Positions 7,020-16,493 of a stretch of DNA of 64,000 nt are shown piece after piece; within the stretch, counting starts at the first letter, position 1, and the number at the start of each line of letters is the position of its first letter. The notes under the pieces were generated by a model. It saw nothing but the letters and a program-made list of their open reading frames with translations, was not told where the DNA came from and did not search any database. Location of the stretch: positions 1 through 64,000 of IMG/VR virus record IMGVR_UViG_3300023179_000106; one strand, given 5' to 3'. The position numbers were made by a program, and so were the translations under genes. This DNA is from a virus.

Positions 7020-10000
7020 TGGCAGAGGTACCTGACTATTTCGGACGGGTGGGGAACTTCAAGAACGCGGACTTCGACTCGCTCGCGGAGTCGCTGAAGT
7101 CGGCGGTAGGTAAGGCCGTGGAGTACGCGGCCGGTAAGGCGAAGTCCTCCGGCGACGAACTGAAGAAGGAGACCGACCGACTCGTCGACGCCATGGAGCA
7201 GCTCGGCGAGAAGATCAAGGAGAACCTGGAGGAGGTCAAGGACTTCGTGGACCAGGTCAAGAAGTCCTCGGAGGGCATCGAGAAGAAGAGGTCTTCCAAG
7301 GCCGCGGGCGGTGACGACCTGGCGGCCATGGCCCGGGAACAGACCCGAATCCTGCAGCAGATACTCAGGAGCCAGCAGAAGGCGGCGTCGGAGAAGGCTG
7401 CCAAGTTCACGAGCGGAGCCACCGCTCTTGCGGCCCCACGCGGCCGACGTGCGGGGCTCAAGGAAATGGGCTTCCGGCCGAAGGGGGCCGACAAGATACC
7501 CGCCATGCTAAGCCCCGGCGAGTTTGTGGTCAACAGGAAGGGAACGAGGGGCAACGAGTCGTTGCTAGACAGCATAAACCGTGGCTATTTCAGGGGAGGC
7601 AAGGTCAAGCCGGCCTACCTTGCCGATGGAAACTTCTTGGATCGCATGTTCGGCGGCCGTGGAGCGAGGGCCCAAGCCTCCAAGATAAAACTGATCCTCG
7701 ACGGCCCGTTCAACCAGAAGACGCACGACGAGGCGGTGGCGTGGTTCAATGGCCTGGGCCACGACGTCGAGGTCGAATTCTCCGACGAGTTCAACAAGAA
7801 CCTAAAGAGTTCCGCCGCGAGGTGGATCACCAGCATAACCTCTGCCTTCGTGGGACACGATCCGTTCGCCGTGATGTTCGAGGGCGGAGTGAAGGACATC
7901 ACGGAGTTCCGCAGGGAGATGAGGAACCTCGCGTTCCAGGCGGAGGGCATAACGGGCGAGTTCCGCAAGTCGCAGGCGGAGTTCGCGAGGATAGGGACGG
8001 ACATTGCGGGCAGGACGGGCGTTAGTGTGACGGCGTTCCAGAAGGCCTACCTCGCGAACGCACGAAAGGGCTTCAAGGACCAGAAGGCTTCGATGAAGGT
8101 TCTTGAGTCGGGGCTCAAGCTCTCCACGCTCATCGGTTCGGAGGCGCAGGCGACATCGACCTTGTTCGCGGACTGGCACAGGGACCTGGGTCTGGGTGCT
8201 GGCCAGATGGAACGCATGGCCAACAACATGCAGACGGTGGCGCGCAGGACGGGAATGACCGGCGACGAGCTCGTGGGCGTAATGAAGTCTTCGGAACAGA
8301 TACTGAAGAACCTGCGTAGGCAGGGGACTCTCACGAACGAGGCCTCCAAAAACATCATCCAGAGCCTAGCGGAGTTCAAGAAGGAAGGCTTCGAAGACGT
8401 CGGCCAAAAGATGCTGGGGGCTATGTCTGGATACTCCGCATTCCAAGGCGCTGACGAAAAGACGAAGACTTTGCTAGGGGTTGCGGCCTCGCAAGGAGGC
8501 GTAGATTATCGAGACTTGATGTTCGGGCGAGTTCCCCAAAATGCAGAAAGCATGGGCAAGATGGCCGAGGGACTCAAGAAACAAATGGCCGACATGATCG
8601 GCGTGAGGGCGGAGGACTTTGATTTCGAAAAACTAACGGAAGCCCAAAGAGAGAAGCTCGCAATAGGATCCGAAGGAACCTTCGGAGTTCAGATATCGGA
8701 GGTGGAAGCGGCATACAAGTCCTTCTCCAAGACGGCCGCCGGCCTTGGCGGGTCTCTTGCCGAATTAGAGAAGGGACGATCCAACCAGTTCGCCACGCCC
8801 AAAGAGAGGCAGGAGAACGAAAAGAAGATCAACGATACGCTTCTGTCCGCGTCTATGGACTTGTTGGGTAGCGTCACCGCAAACACCAAGGATCAGAGCC
8901 TTGCTGACGCCGCCAAAGCCATAGCGGAAGGAAAGACGAAGGATGCGATCGACTTCAAGTCGGGCACAAAAGACCTGTCAGCCATGGCTTCCTACATGTC
9001 TTCGGCGACAAAAGACCAATTCGGACTGTCTGGCACTCAAGAGGACATGGAAAAACAGATTCGGATGATGAGTGCCGAAAAGCAGATTCAGCTCAGGAGC
9101 ATGACGGCAGCGGAGCAGCTGGACAAGACGATGCAGGCCCAGGGCAAGGGGTCGAAGAACTTCGCGGGTCAGATGAAGGCGGCTCTCGCCAAGGGCGACA
9201 CAACGAAGTTCAAGGCTCTCGCGGACGAGATGGGAGCGGCGTTCTCCGAGTCACAGGTCAAGGACGCAACTAGCGTCGACCCGATGGAAAGACTCAACCA
9301 GACTATTACGGAACTCAACGAAACATTCAGGGGCTTCATGTCCCCGCTTGTCGGCGGGTTCATAGACCTGATTGGTTCGATGGGACTCATGGCCGGCGTC
9401 GTGGGCTCGATGGGGGGAACCCTCTACAACATGATGCCGTGGGATGTCATCGGAAACATAGCGGACCCCGAAAACGGAATAGGCAAGATACTGAAAGAGG
9501 GGATGGGGTCTGCCTTTTCTAGATTTGGCAAGTCTTTCAAAGCCGCAAAGTCGATGGGCTTCGGCACTGTGGACGCCACTGGACTCGGCATAGCCAAGCA
9601 AATTCAAACCTCTCTCACGGCCATTTTTGGTGGCGGCCCATTCGCAAGCACCATGGCAACAGTGATGCGGGGAGCCATCGGCCCCGCTGTGCTATTGCTG
9701 GGCGCCATCAAGGGCGTGATGGAGTCATCGGAGGCAGGCCGCACCAAAACCGAGGGAGCAATTCTGGGGGCTTTCACTGGCGGAGCCAAGACAGGCAGTT
9801 TCCTCACTGGTCGGTATGGAAACGAGGCAACTGCCGGCGACAAGGCCTTGGGTGTTGCCGGAGCGGCCGCTTGGGGGGCAACTGCCGGGGCCGCGATAAG
9901 CGTGTCGCTTGGCGGAGCAGATTTAGGTCTTGCCATGGTTCTAGGGGCTTTATTTGCTGGATTCTGGGAGATAGTGAAGATCGTCACAGAAGGCACCGAC

Positions 10001-13000
10001 ATCCTCCAGGACATATTCAAGCCCGTGCAGGTCGTGGTCGACTATGTCTACGAGGTCTGCAAGGGAATTTACGACATATTCGCCGGCCTCTTCACCTTGG
10101 ATATCGGCAGGGTTTTTACGGGAATATTCAACATCATAGGCAGCACGATAATGGTGCTTCCGAGACTCATCCTCGGAGTGTTCCAATCGATCGTGATCGG
10201 GATTCCGAAGCTCATCCTGAGGGCCATCGGCATGATCTGGATGATACCGAAGGCGATAGGGGACTCGATCAAGTCCGCTCTCGCGGGCCTCGTCGACAAC
10301 GCGTGGGTCGGCCCTATATTCAAGGTCTTGTCGGACGCGTTCAACGCGATATACGACGGGTTCATGGCGATATGGACGCCCATATCGGAGATATTCTCCG
10401 GCATCTACACGGTTTTCAACGACCTTGGCAAGGCCCTATTCGGGGCGGGCCAGGGAGGCGGAATACTGTCCGGAGTGATGTGGCTGCTGCAGAAGGCTGT
10501 CTACTCGCTCGCGTATGTGATCAGCTGGCTTCTCATGCCGATTAAGTTGTTGGCTTATGCCCTCGGCTTCGTGCTGAAGATCGTCGGCGCGCTGATCAAG
10601 GGCCTCATATATCCGTTCCAATATTTGTACGATGTGCTGGTGGGGCATTCCATCGTCCCCGACCTCGTCTTCGGCATCATCAAGTTCTTTGCCATGCTTC
10701 CGTTCAGGATATTCAAGGCGCTTTTGGCTCTTCCTCTGATCATAGGAAACATGTTCCTCAACGCGCTGCCGTCGGTCGGCAAACTCGTCTTCGGCATCAT
10801 CAAGTTCTTTTCCATGCTTCCGTTCAGGATATTCAAGGCGCTTTTGACTCTTCCTTTGGTCATAGGAAACATGTTCCTCAACGCGCTGCCGTCGGTCGGC
10901 AAACTCGTCTTCGGCATCATCAAGTTCTTTGCCATGCTTCCGTTCAGGATATTCAAGGCGCTTTTGACTCTTCCTTTGGTCATAGGAAACATGTTCCTCA
11001 ACGCGCTATCGTCGGTCGGCAAACTCGTCTACAGCGGCCTGAAGAGCATGTTCGACGTCAAGGCGTGGGGCAAGTGGCTCGGAGGCATCGGCACCTACGT
11101 TTACGACGGGTTCAAGTCGGCCCTGCAGGGGGTTTGGGACTGGATCCAGAGCTGGATACCGGGCCTGGGGGGGGCCAGCAAGGGATTCGGCGAGAGCTCA
11201 AAACAGCAAGAAGAAACGAGGCTCGCCGAGGGCGACAAGTTTTCTCACGCGATCGGCGGCCTAGCGGGAGCGGTCGGGAGCCTAGCGAAGGGCAACTTCG
11301 CCGAGGCTGGAGGAAAAGCTTGGTCTTCCACAAAGGAGGCCGCGGGTGCGACTTGGGAGGGCGTGAAGGCCGTCGGCTCCTACTTCAATCCCTTCAGTTA
11401 CTTCAAGGAGGGCACCAAGAAGATAGAGAAGCCGGGGCTGGGAATGCTGCACGCGGGCGAGATGGTCGTGCCCGCGAACATGGTGGACAAGATAGCGGCC
11501 ATGGGCAAGGGAGCGTTCGGATCGATCAAGTCGTTTGTGGGCGGCCGAGCCGAAGGCGACAAGGGGAGCCTGATTTCGGGTTTGAAGGACAAGATCATGG
11601 GGCTGGGCGATGTATTTAAAGGCTGCTGCCCCGGCGAGGCGGTAGAGAATGCGAACGCGGCCGTCGAGGGCGTCCCAGAAGCGCTCGCGGAGGCCCTGAG
11701 CAAGGCGGACGACGGATCCTTCCTCGGCGGCATCAAGAAAAGGCTCTCCCAGGCGACGGGCTACACGAACAAGTTCTTCAAACCTCTGACCACGGGCTTC
11801 ATTCGAGCGAGAAAGGGAGGGGAGGGATTCTTCGGCTCGATAAAGAGGGGCCTCAGCGCCCAATACATGAGCATGACCAAGGGTGGCGAAGAGGGTCCGC
11901 TCGCGGCCGGCGTCAACTGGCTGAGCGACAGCATATTCGGAAAGAAGGAGGGCGAGCAAACCAAGAAGGGGATACTGCAGAGGATTTCAGAGGGCTTGTT
12001 CGGGAGCAAGGGCGCGGAAGAAACAAAGAAAGGCATTTTCGGACTGATAAAAGAAGGTCTCTTCGGATCTGGGGACGACGTCAAGAAGGGTCTGTTCGGG
12101 ACGGTGAAAAGCGGCTTCAGCTGGATGAAGGAGAAGGTGTTTGGCCAGAAGATGGCCGAGGGCGAGATGGGCCCGCCTAGGCCCGGGGCGCTCGACAAAG
12201 TCAAGAACATGGGAAATTCGCTAGCTGAAAAGGCGATGGAAAAGCTGGGGATTGAGGCGGAGGATGGAATAGTGGGCGGGGCAAAGAAGGCAGCCAAGGG
12301 TCTCTACAGCAAGGGCAAGGAAAAGCTCTTCGGTCAGAAGGTGGCGGAGGGAGAGATGGGTCCACCCAAGCCGGGTCTTCTCGACAAGGCAAAAGGCAAG
12401 GCTATGGACATCTACGGAAAGGGCAAGGAAAAGCTCTTCGGTCAGAAGGTGGCGGAGGGAGAGATGGGCCCGCCCAAGCCGGGTCTTCTCGACAAGGCAA
12501 AAGGCAAGGCTATGGACATCTACGGAAAGGGCAAGGAAAAGCTCTTCGGTCAGAAGGTGGAGGAGGGAGAGATGGGCCCGCCCAAGCCGGGTCTTCTCGA
12601 CAAGGCAAAAGGCAAGGCTATGGACATCTACGGAAAGGGCAAGGAAAAGCTCTTCGGCAAGGGCCCCACCGAAGCGGTGGAGTCCGCGGCCAAGGCGGAC
12701 AGCAAGGCCTCTGGAAACATGGAGAGTTTCAAGGAAAAAATGAAAAACATAGCAGAGGGGGTGAAGCAGTTCTCTGGAGTACAAGTGTTGACCGGGGCTC
12801 TGAATCTAATACCCGCCTCCATCGGCTTGGCCGCCATGATTCCTGGCTCCTACGGTGCGAAGATGCTTGAGAAGTTGGACGGCGAGCGCCTCAAGACTTC
12901 GTTGGCGGGTCTCGCGGACGGCGTATCCTCGTTGGGCAAGGCCAAGGTACTTCTCGGCGCGGCCGCGATGCTTGTCGTGGGAGTGGCCTCGCTGGGGCTC

Positions 13001-14080
13001 ATACCGGCCATACCCATGCTCGCGCTGCTTGGTACGGTCGGACCACTTGTCCAGGGCGGCCTGAAGGCCCTCGGAAAGGGGCTCTCTATGTTTGGCAAGG
13101 CGGCGGCGAACCCGTACACATGGCTGGGGCTTGCATTGCTGGGGGCTCTCAATGTGGTGATGATTCCCTTGGCCTACGCGATACGCCTGCTCGCCCCGTC
13201 CATCGAGGCCTTTGGCAAGGCTATCAAGGGAGCCTTTGAGGGAGCGGGGTCTATGCTCAAGGCGGTCGGCGAGAGCATAGGGATGATACTGAAAGAGATA
13301 ACCATTTCCAAGGCTCTTGCCCTTGGCGTTGCTGCATTGGGCATAACCGCGCTGGGTGTGGCCATGGCAGCGTTCGCCGCCGGCGGCTTCGTAGCGAGCT
13401 GGATCGACTATTTCAGCGGCGACGGGGTTTTCAACAAGATAATGGATTTGGCGGCCATGGGCCCGAACCTGATGATGGCGGCCGACGCAATCAGCAAACT
13501 CGGTGCCGCATTCCAGAGCTTCGCCGCGAACAAGGGTGGTGGGTGGTCGGAGTGGTTCGCAGGCAGCGACGGGGTCATAGAGGGATTCAAGAAGCTTTCT
13601 GAAATAGGCACCCCAGAGTTCATGATGACCGCTGACGCCGTCCACAGGTTCGCCGAGGGCATGGAGAAGATGCAACAGACCCCCGGCGGCACGGGGTCTG
13701 AGGCCACCCAGGCGTCAGTTCGTCTAGATTCGCCGCCGGCGGCGGGTGTCGAGCCGGTTCATCTCCGCGACATAACCGGGTCGATACTCCGCGATCGAGC
13801 CGGATCGAGCGGTTCGAAGCTCCAGAGCGACGAGCTGACGAGGATGGAGGAGACCGCCTACAAGCAGGTGGAGGAACTCGAGCAGATAAGACAGGGAATA
13901 AACGAGCTCGTTTCATTGATGAGGCCGAAGGGTTCCCCGGTGGGCTCTGCCGGCGAGGCGCAGCCAGGCAACACCAAGGATCCGAGGAGACCATTGCACG
14001 CCGTGAGGTTCGGGAAGATGAAGTACGGCACCGTAGGCGGCCTCGCCAACAGGAGCTTCGTGAACAACGGAGAGGTATAA
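7019..14080 (+). CDS. Tape measure protein
   Basis: A 2353-residue protein, by far the longest gene, located between tail genes. Tape measure proteins span the tail lumen and set tail length. Residues 1-130 are a charged coiled coil. The motif MLSPGEFVVNRKG near residue 165 and GMLHAGEMVVPANM near 1480 are typical of tape measures. Residues 780-1350 hold many hydrophobic segments, including three 40-residue tandem repeats. Residues 1760-1880 carry three 36-residue hydrophilic repeats. No lysozyme or peptidase domain is evident. Roughly 8400-9100 uses a more A/T-rich codon set than its surroundings, which may reflect recombination. The start overlaps the upstream stop. Confidence 0.93.
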   Translation: MAEVPDYFGRVGNFKNADFDSLAESLKSAVGKAVEYAAGKAKSSGDELKKETDRLVDAMEQLGEKIKENLEEVKDFVDQVKKSSEGIEKKRSSKAAGGDDLAAMAREQTRILQQILRSQQKAASEKAAKFTSGATALAAPRGRRAGLKEMGFRPKGADKIPAMLSPGEFVVNRKGTRGNESLLDSINRGYFRGGKVKPAYLADGNFLDRMFGGRGARAQASKIKLILDGPFNQKTHDEAVAWFNGLGHDVEVEFSDEFNKNLKSSAARWITSITSAFVGHDPFAVMFEGGVKDITEFRREMRNLAFQAEGITGEFRKSQAEFARIGTDIAGRTGVSVTAFQKAYLANARKGFKDQKASMKVLESGLKLSTLIGSEAQATSTLFADWHRDLGLGAGQMERMANNMQTVARRTGMTGDELVGVMKSSEQILKNLRRQGTLTNEASKNIIQSLAEFKKEGFEDVGQKMLGAMSGYSAFQGADEKTKTLLGVAASQGGVDYRDLMFGRVPQNAESMGKMAEGLKKQMADMIGVRAEDFDFEKLTEAQREKLAIGSEGTFGVQISEVEAAYKSFSKTAAGLGGSLAELEKGRSNQFATPKERQENEKKINDTLLSASMDLLGSVTANTKDQSLADAAKAIAEGKTKDAIDFKSGTKDLSAMASYMSSATKDQFGLSGTQEDMEKQIRMMSAEKQIQLRSMTAAEQLDKTMQAQGKGSKNFAGQMKAALAKGDTTKFKALADEMGAAFSESQVKDATSVDPMERLNQTITELNETFRGFMSPLVGGFIDLIGSMGLMAGVVGSMGGTLYNMMPWDVIGNIADPENGIGKILKEGMGSAFSRFGKSFKAAKSMGFGTVDATGLGIAKQIQTSLTAIFGGGPFASTMATVMRGAIGPAVLLLGAIKGVMESSEAGRTKTEGAILGAFTGGAKTGSFLTGRYGNEATAGDKALGVAGAAAWGATAGAAISVSLGGADLGLAMVLGALFAGFWEIVKIVTEGTDILQDIFKPVQVVVDYVYEVCKGIYDIFAGLFTLDIGRVFTGIFNIIGSTIMVLPRLILGVFQSIVIGIPKLILRAIGMIWMIPKAIGDSIKSALAGLVDNAWVGPIFKVLSDAFNAIYDGFMAIWTPISEIFSGIYTVFNDLGKALFGAGQGGGILSGVMWLLQKAVYSLAYVISWLLMPIKLLAYALGFVLKIVGALIKGLIYPFQYLYDVLVGHSIVPDLVFGIIKFFAMLPFRIFKALLALPLIIGNMFLNALPSVGKLVFGIIKFFSMLPFRIFKALLTLPLVIGNMFLNALPSVGKLVFGIIKFFAMLPFRIFKALLTLPLVIGNMFLNALSSVGKLVYSGLKSMFDVKAWGKWLGGIGTYVYDGFKSALQGVWDWIQSWIPGLGGASKGFGESSKQQEETRLAEGDKFSHAIGGLAGAVGSLAKGNFAEAGGKAWSSTKEAAGATWEGVKAVGSYFNPFSYFKEGTKKIEKPGLGMLHAGEMVVPANMVDKIAAMGKGAFGSIKSFVGGRAEGDKGSLISGLKDKIMGLGDVFKGCCPGEAVENANAAVEGVPEALAEALSKADDGSFLGGIKKRLSQATGYTNKFFKPLTTGFIRARKGGEGFFGSIKRGLSAQYMSMTKGGEEGPLAAGVNWLSDSIFGKKEGEQTKKGILQRISEGLFGSKGAEETKKGIFGLIKEGLFGSGDDVKKGLFGTVKSGFSWMKEKVFGQKMAEGEMGPPRPGALDKVKNMGNSLAEKAMEKLGIEAEDGIVGGAKKAAKGLYSKGKEKLFGQKVAEGEMGPPKPGLLDKAKGKAMDIYGKGKEKLFGQKVAEGEMGPPKPGLLDKAKGKAMDIYGKGKEKLFGQKVEEGEMGPPKPGLLDKAKGKAMDIYGKGKEKLFGKGPTEAVESAAKADSKASGNMESFKEKMKNIAEGVKQFSGVQVLTGALNLIPASIGLAAMIPGSYGAKMLEKLDGERLKTSLAGLADGVSSLGKAKVLLGAAAMLVVGVASLGLIPAIPMLALLGTVGPLVQGGLKALGKGLSMFGKAAANPYTWLGLALLGALNVVMIPLAYAIRLLAPSIEAFGKAIKGAFEGAGSMLKAVGESIGMILKEITISKALALGVAALGITALGVAMAAFAAGGFVASWIDYFSGDGVFNKIMDLAAMGPNLMMAADAISKLGAAFQSFAANKGGGWSEWFAGSDGVIEGFKKLSEIGTPEFMMTADAVHRFAEGMEKMQQTPGGTGSEATQASVRLDSPPAAGVEPVHLRDITGSILRDRAGSSGSKLQSDELTRMEETAYKQVEELEQIRQGINELVSLMRPKGSPVGSAGEAQPGNTKDPRRPLHAVRFGKMKYGTVGGLANRSFVNNGEV
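10664..11023 (+). repeat. Three tandem 120-bp repeats inside the tape measure gene
   Basis: Units 10664-10783, 10784-10903 and 10904-11023 are nearly identical, with only a few substitutions. Each encodes 40 residues containing FGIIKFF.MLPFRIFKALL and a hydrophobic helix, so the encoded repeat is probably membrane-active. Removing or adding a unit would change tail length by a fixed step. Confidence 0.95.
12311..12657 (+). repeat. Three tandem 108-bp repeats plus a partial unit inside the tape measure gene
   Basis: Units start at 12311, 12419 and 12527, and a partial unit starts at 12635. Each encodes 36 residues around EKLFGQKVAEGEMGPPKPGL and KAKGKAMDIYGK. Identity is very high at the DNA level, implying recent expansion. 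Weaker copies of the LFG module occur just upstream (12000-12150). Confidence 0.95.
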
Positions 14081-14081
14081 C

Positions 14082-14627
14082 ATGCCAGCTGCTACAATAA
14101 TAGGCGGTTCTTTAGTCCCGATAAGGGACTGCTATGTCACGATACCGAACGGCGGCGACGAGTTCAAGCTCGTGTTCAAGGTGCTACCCGACATCAGCGA
14201 CTCCAAGACCGCCAGTTACAACGACGAGACGGTAATAGGCAGGGCGTCGCCCCTCAAGACCTACTCCCAGTCCGACAACCGTACGATATCCATGACCATA
14301 CACATGGTCGTATCCAGCGCCGAGGACGTGGACTACAACCTGAGGGCCATGCGCGCCATACAGAGTGCCGTTTATCCAAGGAAGGGACAAAACGGGGCTC
14401 CGTTCGTCCCCCCTCCCGTGTGCAGGATGAAGTGCGGAAGGCTGCTCGCGGAGGGCGAGGAGCTCTGCGTGATCCTCAAGAGTTACTCCGTTAAGTTTCC
14501 GACGGAGATAGCCTGGGACGAGTCGTCCTACACGCCGTACAAGTTCGACATAGACACACAGTGGGATGTGGTCTACACAAGTGCGGATCTGCCCGGGCAA
14601 GAGAGAATTTTCACATCGGGAAGGTGA
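14082..14627 (+). CDS. Baseplate / tail tube-associated protein
   Basis: A 181-residue beta-rich protein between the tape measure and the LysM-like baseplate gene. It carries ASPLKTYSQSDNRTISMTIH and a second conserved-looking block, LKSYSVKFPTEIAWDES followed by PYKFDID. This resembles the tube-initiator or LysM-partner proteins of contractile tails (injection-system tube-protein type, often encoded beside gp53/LysM). The exact gp number is uncertain. The start lies one base after the tape measure stop, and the gene overlaps the next by its last codon. Role inferred: baseplate hub/tube junction. Confidence 0.75.
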   Translation: MPAATIIGGSLVPIRDCYVTIPNGGDEFKLVFKVLPDISDSKTASYNDETVIGRASPLKTYSQSDNRTISMTIHMVVSSAEDVDYNLRAMRAIQSAVYPRKGQNGAPFVPPPVCRMKCGRLLAEGEELCVILKSYSVKFPTEIAWDESSYTPYKFDIDTQWDVVYTSADLPGQERIFTSGR

Positions 14628-14956
14628 TTGTGGCAAACAAGATCGAATATGCAGACATAAGACCGGCAGAGTTCGTCACCAGACTGAGCAGATACTCGGA
14701 AAGCAAGGTGGTTTACTACTCCGAAACAAAAATAATAACATTTGAGACATACAAAAGGAAGGCGTATGTCCCTTCGCCGAGAGATCAGGTCACCGTCATA
14801 ACGCCAGGAATGGAGTACAGGCCGGATTTGATGTCTTTCGACAAGTACGGGGCTCCTGATTTCTGGTGGAAGATCATGGAGGCCAACAGCATGAAAGATG
14901 TGACCGAATTCAAGGCTGGCAGGACCATCGTCCTCCCAGAAAATGTTTATGGCTGA
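14624..14956 (+). CDS. Baseplate wedge protein, gp53/LysM-like
   Basis: About 110 residues, with a C-terminal LysM-like pattern PDLMSFDKYGAPDFWWKIME then DVTEFKAGRTIVLPE. This matches small T4 gp53-type or LysM tail proteins that connect the wedge and hub. The frame is open further upstream, but the homologous part begins at GTG 14624 (overlapping the upstream TGA) or GTG 14630. The gene overlaps the hub gene start downstream. Confidence 0.8.
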   Translation: MIVANKIEYADIRPAEFVTRLSRYSESKVVYYSETKIITFETYKRKAYVPSPRDQVTVITPGMEYRPDLMSFDKYGAPDFWWKIMEANSMKDVTEFKAGRTIVLPENVYG

Positions 14957-16475
14957 ACCGAACTGCCTTGCGGGTTGCATTGCGAATTACTTGTGCGGCA
15001 CGCCCGATCTGCCGGGCCCTGCGGGGCAGCAGGCGGAGAGTTTCGCCCCGTGGTGCTGGATTACATTCGGCACCGGCACCGACAAGATAACGGTGGGCAA
15101 CGAGTCTTATCAGGGCGACCCCAACACCGCATGCGTCAAGTCGATGGAGATCGGATGGACTGATACTCCCTCGATGAAGTGCGAGATCGTGGACGAGAAG
15201 GGTGGCACTCTTCAGGCGGTGGCAAACTCTGTAAGGAAGTGCATAAAAGCCAGGTCGGGCAAGGGAGCCTTCTGTGAGTTTCAATTTGGATGGATATTGA
15301 CGACCTGCTCGGGCGGCGCGAAATCCAGCCATGTAATTCCATCTACAACATTCAGACTTCTCATAGCGCAGTTGGACGTGAGCTATAGCGAAGGAAAAAT
15401 CAAATACACGATAGAGAGCACCGCCTTCGACAAGGTCGAAGAAGTATCAAGAAAGGACGCGACCGTAGGGAGCGACTCCAAGCCCGTGAAAATCGAGGAC
15501 GCCATAAACTCGCTGTGCTCTCAAGATCCGCCGTGCACGGTCAGGTATGTGGAACTCACTCCTGACGGAAAGCTAAAAGACGTGAAGTTCAACTGGGCTC
15601 CTTCTGGCACCATACAGGCCGTGTGGCAGGGCGACAACATGAACAGAATTTCGGTCATAACGAAATGGCTGTCTCCGTTCAGAATAAAGGACGGGCCGTG
15701 CGATAAGGGCGTGGTCATATACTTCAACCCCCAGAAGCCGGACGAACTCATCATCATGAAGGATCCGTCCCCCGGACCAGACGAATCAAGGTCTTGCTCC
15801 AGAGAAGGCGCCGCCGGGGAGTGGGGACCCCTTGGGACTTTCATAGTCAACGGAGGAAAGTGCAGCAGCGTCATAGAGTTCACGCCGACGATGAACATAC
15901 TGAATGCTATAAACAGCATGGCTGCGGGCGGTGGCACATCGGGCCCGAACAAGACCGCCAGCCAACTCGCCGAAGACAGGCGGTGCTACAACCAAAATGC
16001 TCAGGGCGTCGACGCGGGAACCCAACTCCAGGGAACAATAACCCAGCAGGCCTTGGATAGCTACGGGACAAAAACGGCCAACGACCAGGCGATGAAGTCC
16101 GAAATAGCCCATCACAAGGCTTCGCTTGTGACCGCCATACAGAACCCCGGAGTATCCGCCCAGCTGAAGATACTCGGCAACCCAGACTCCAGATTCTTGA
16201 ACTGGGGTGCCAACCGATATCTTTCAATAGTGGTCATAAACCCCTACCACATAAGGGGATCGGGAAAGTGCGGCGACTGGCTTGCGTACCCAGTATGCAA
16301 CGAGCTGTTCACGAACAGGCTTTGGATGGCGAAGAGCATAAACCATTCTATTTCTACGGGAAGTTACACAACCACAATAGAGGCCGTTCTGGCCAGTCCT
16401 GTTCAAATTTCCGCAGGCGAACCTCTTGGTGGAACTGGCGGTGGCGGACCTAATCTAGAGAATAACTGTGAGTGA
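14943..16475 (+). CDS. Baseplate hub protein (gp27/gpD-like)
   Basis: A 510-residue protein between the LysM-like gene and the spike. It has a beta-rich N-terminal half and many cysteines, and ends in a region (LYLSIVV-like strands, MAKSINHSISTGSYTTTIEA) typical of phage hub proteins that form the ring on which the spike trimer sits. The call rests mainly on synteny, size and the C-terminal HSIS.G.Y.T..EA pattern, which is common in gpD/gp27-type late-control proteins. ATG 14943 or 14949 could be the start, and both overlap the upstream gene. Codon use is somewhat more A/T rich than in neighbouring genes. Confidence 0.75.
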   Translation: MFMAEPNCLAGCIANYLCGTPDLPGPAGQQAESFAPWCWITFGTGTDKITVGNESYQGDPNTACVKSMEIGWTDTPSMKCEIVDEKGGTLQAVANSVRKCIKARSGKGAFCEFQFGWILTTCSGGAKSSHVIPSTTFRLLIAQLDVSYSEGKIKYTIESTAFDKVEEVSRKDATVGSDSKPVKIEDAINSLCSQDPPCTVRYVELTPDGKLKDVKFNWAPSGTIQAVWQGDNMNRISVITKWLSPFRIKDGPCDKGVVIYFNPQKPDELIIMKDPSPGPDESRSCSREGAAGEWGPLGTFIVNGGKCSSVIEFTPTMNILNAINSMAAGGGTSGPNKTASQLAEDRRCYNQNAQGVDAGTQLQGTITQQALDSYGTKTANDQAMKSEIAHHKASLVTAIQNPGVSAQLKILGNPDSRFLNWGANRYLSIVVINPYHIRGSGKCGDWLAYPVCNELFTNRLWMAKSINHSISTGSYTTTIEAVLASPVQISAGEPLGGTGGGGPNLENNCE

Positions 16476-16493
16476 TAAGGGGCGTAAAAAATA

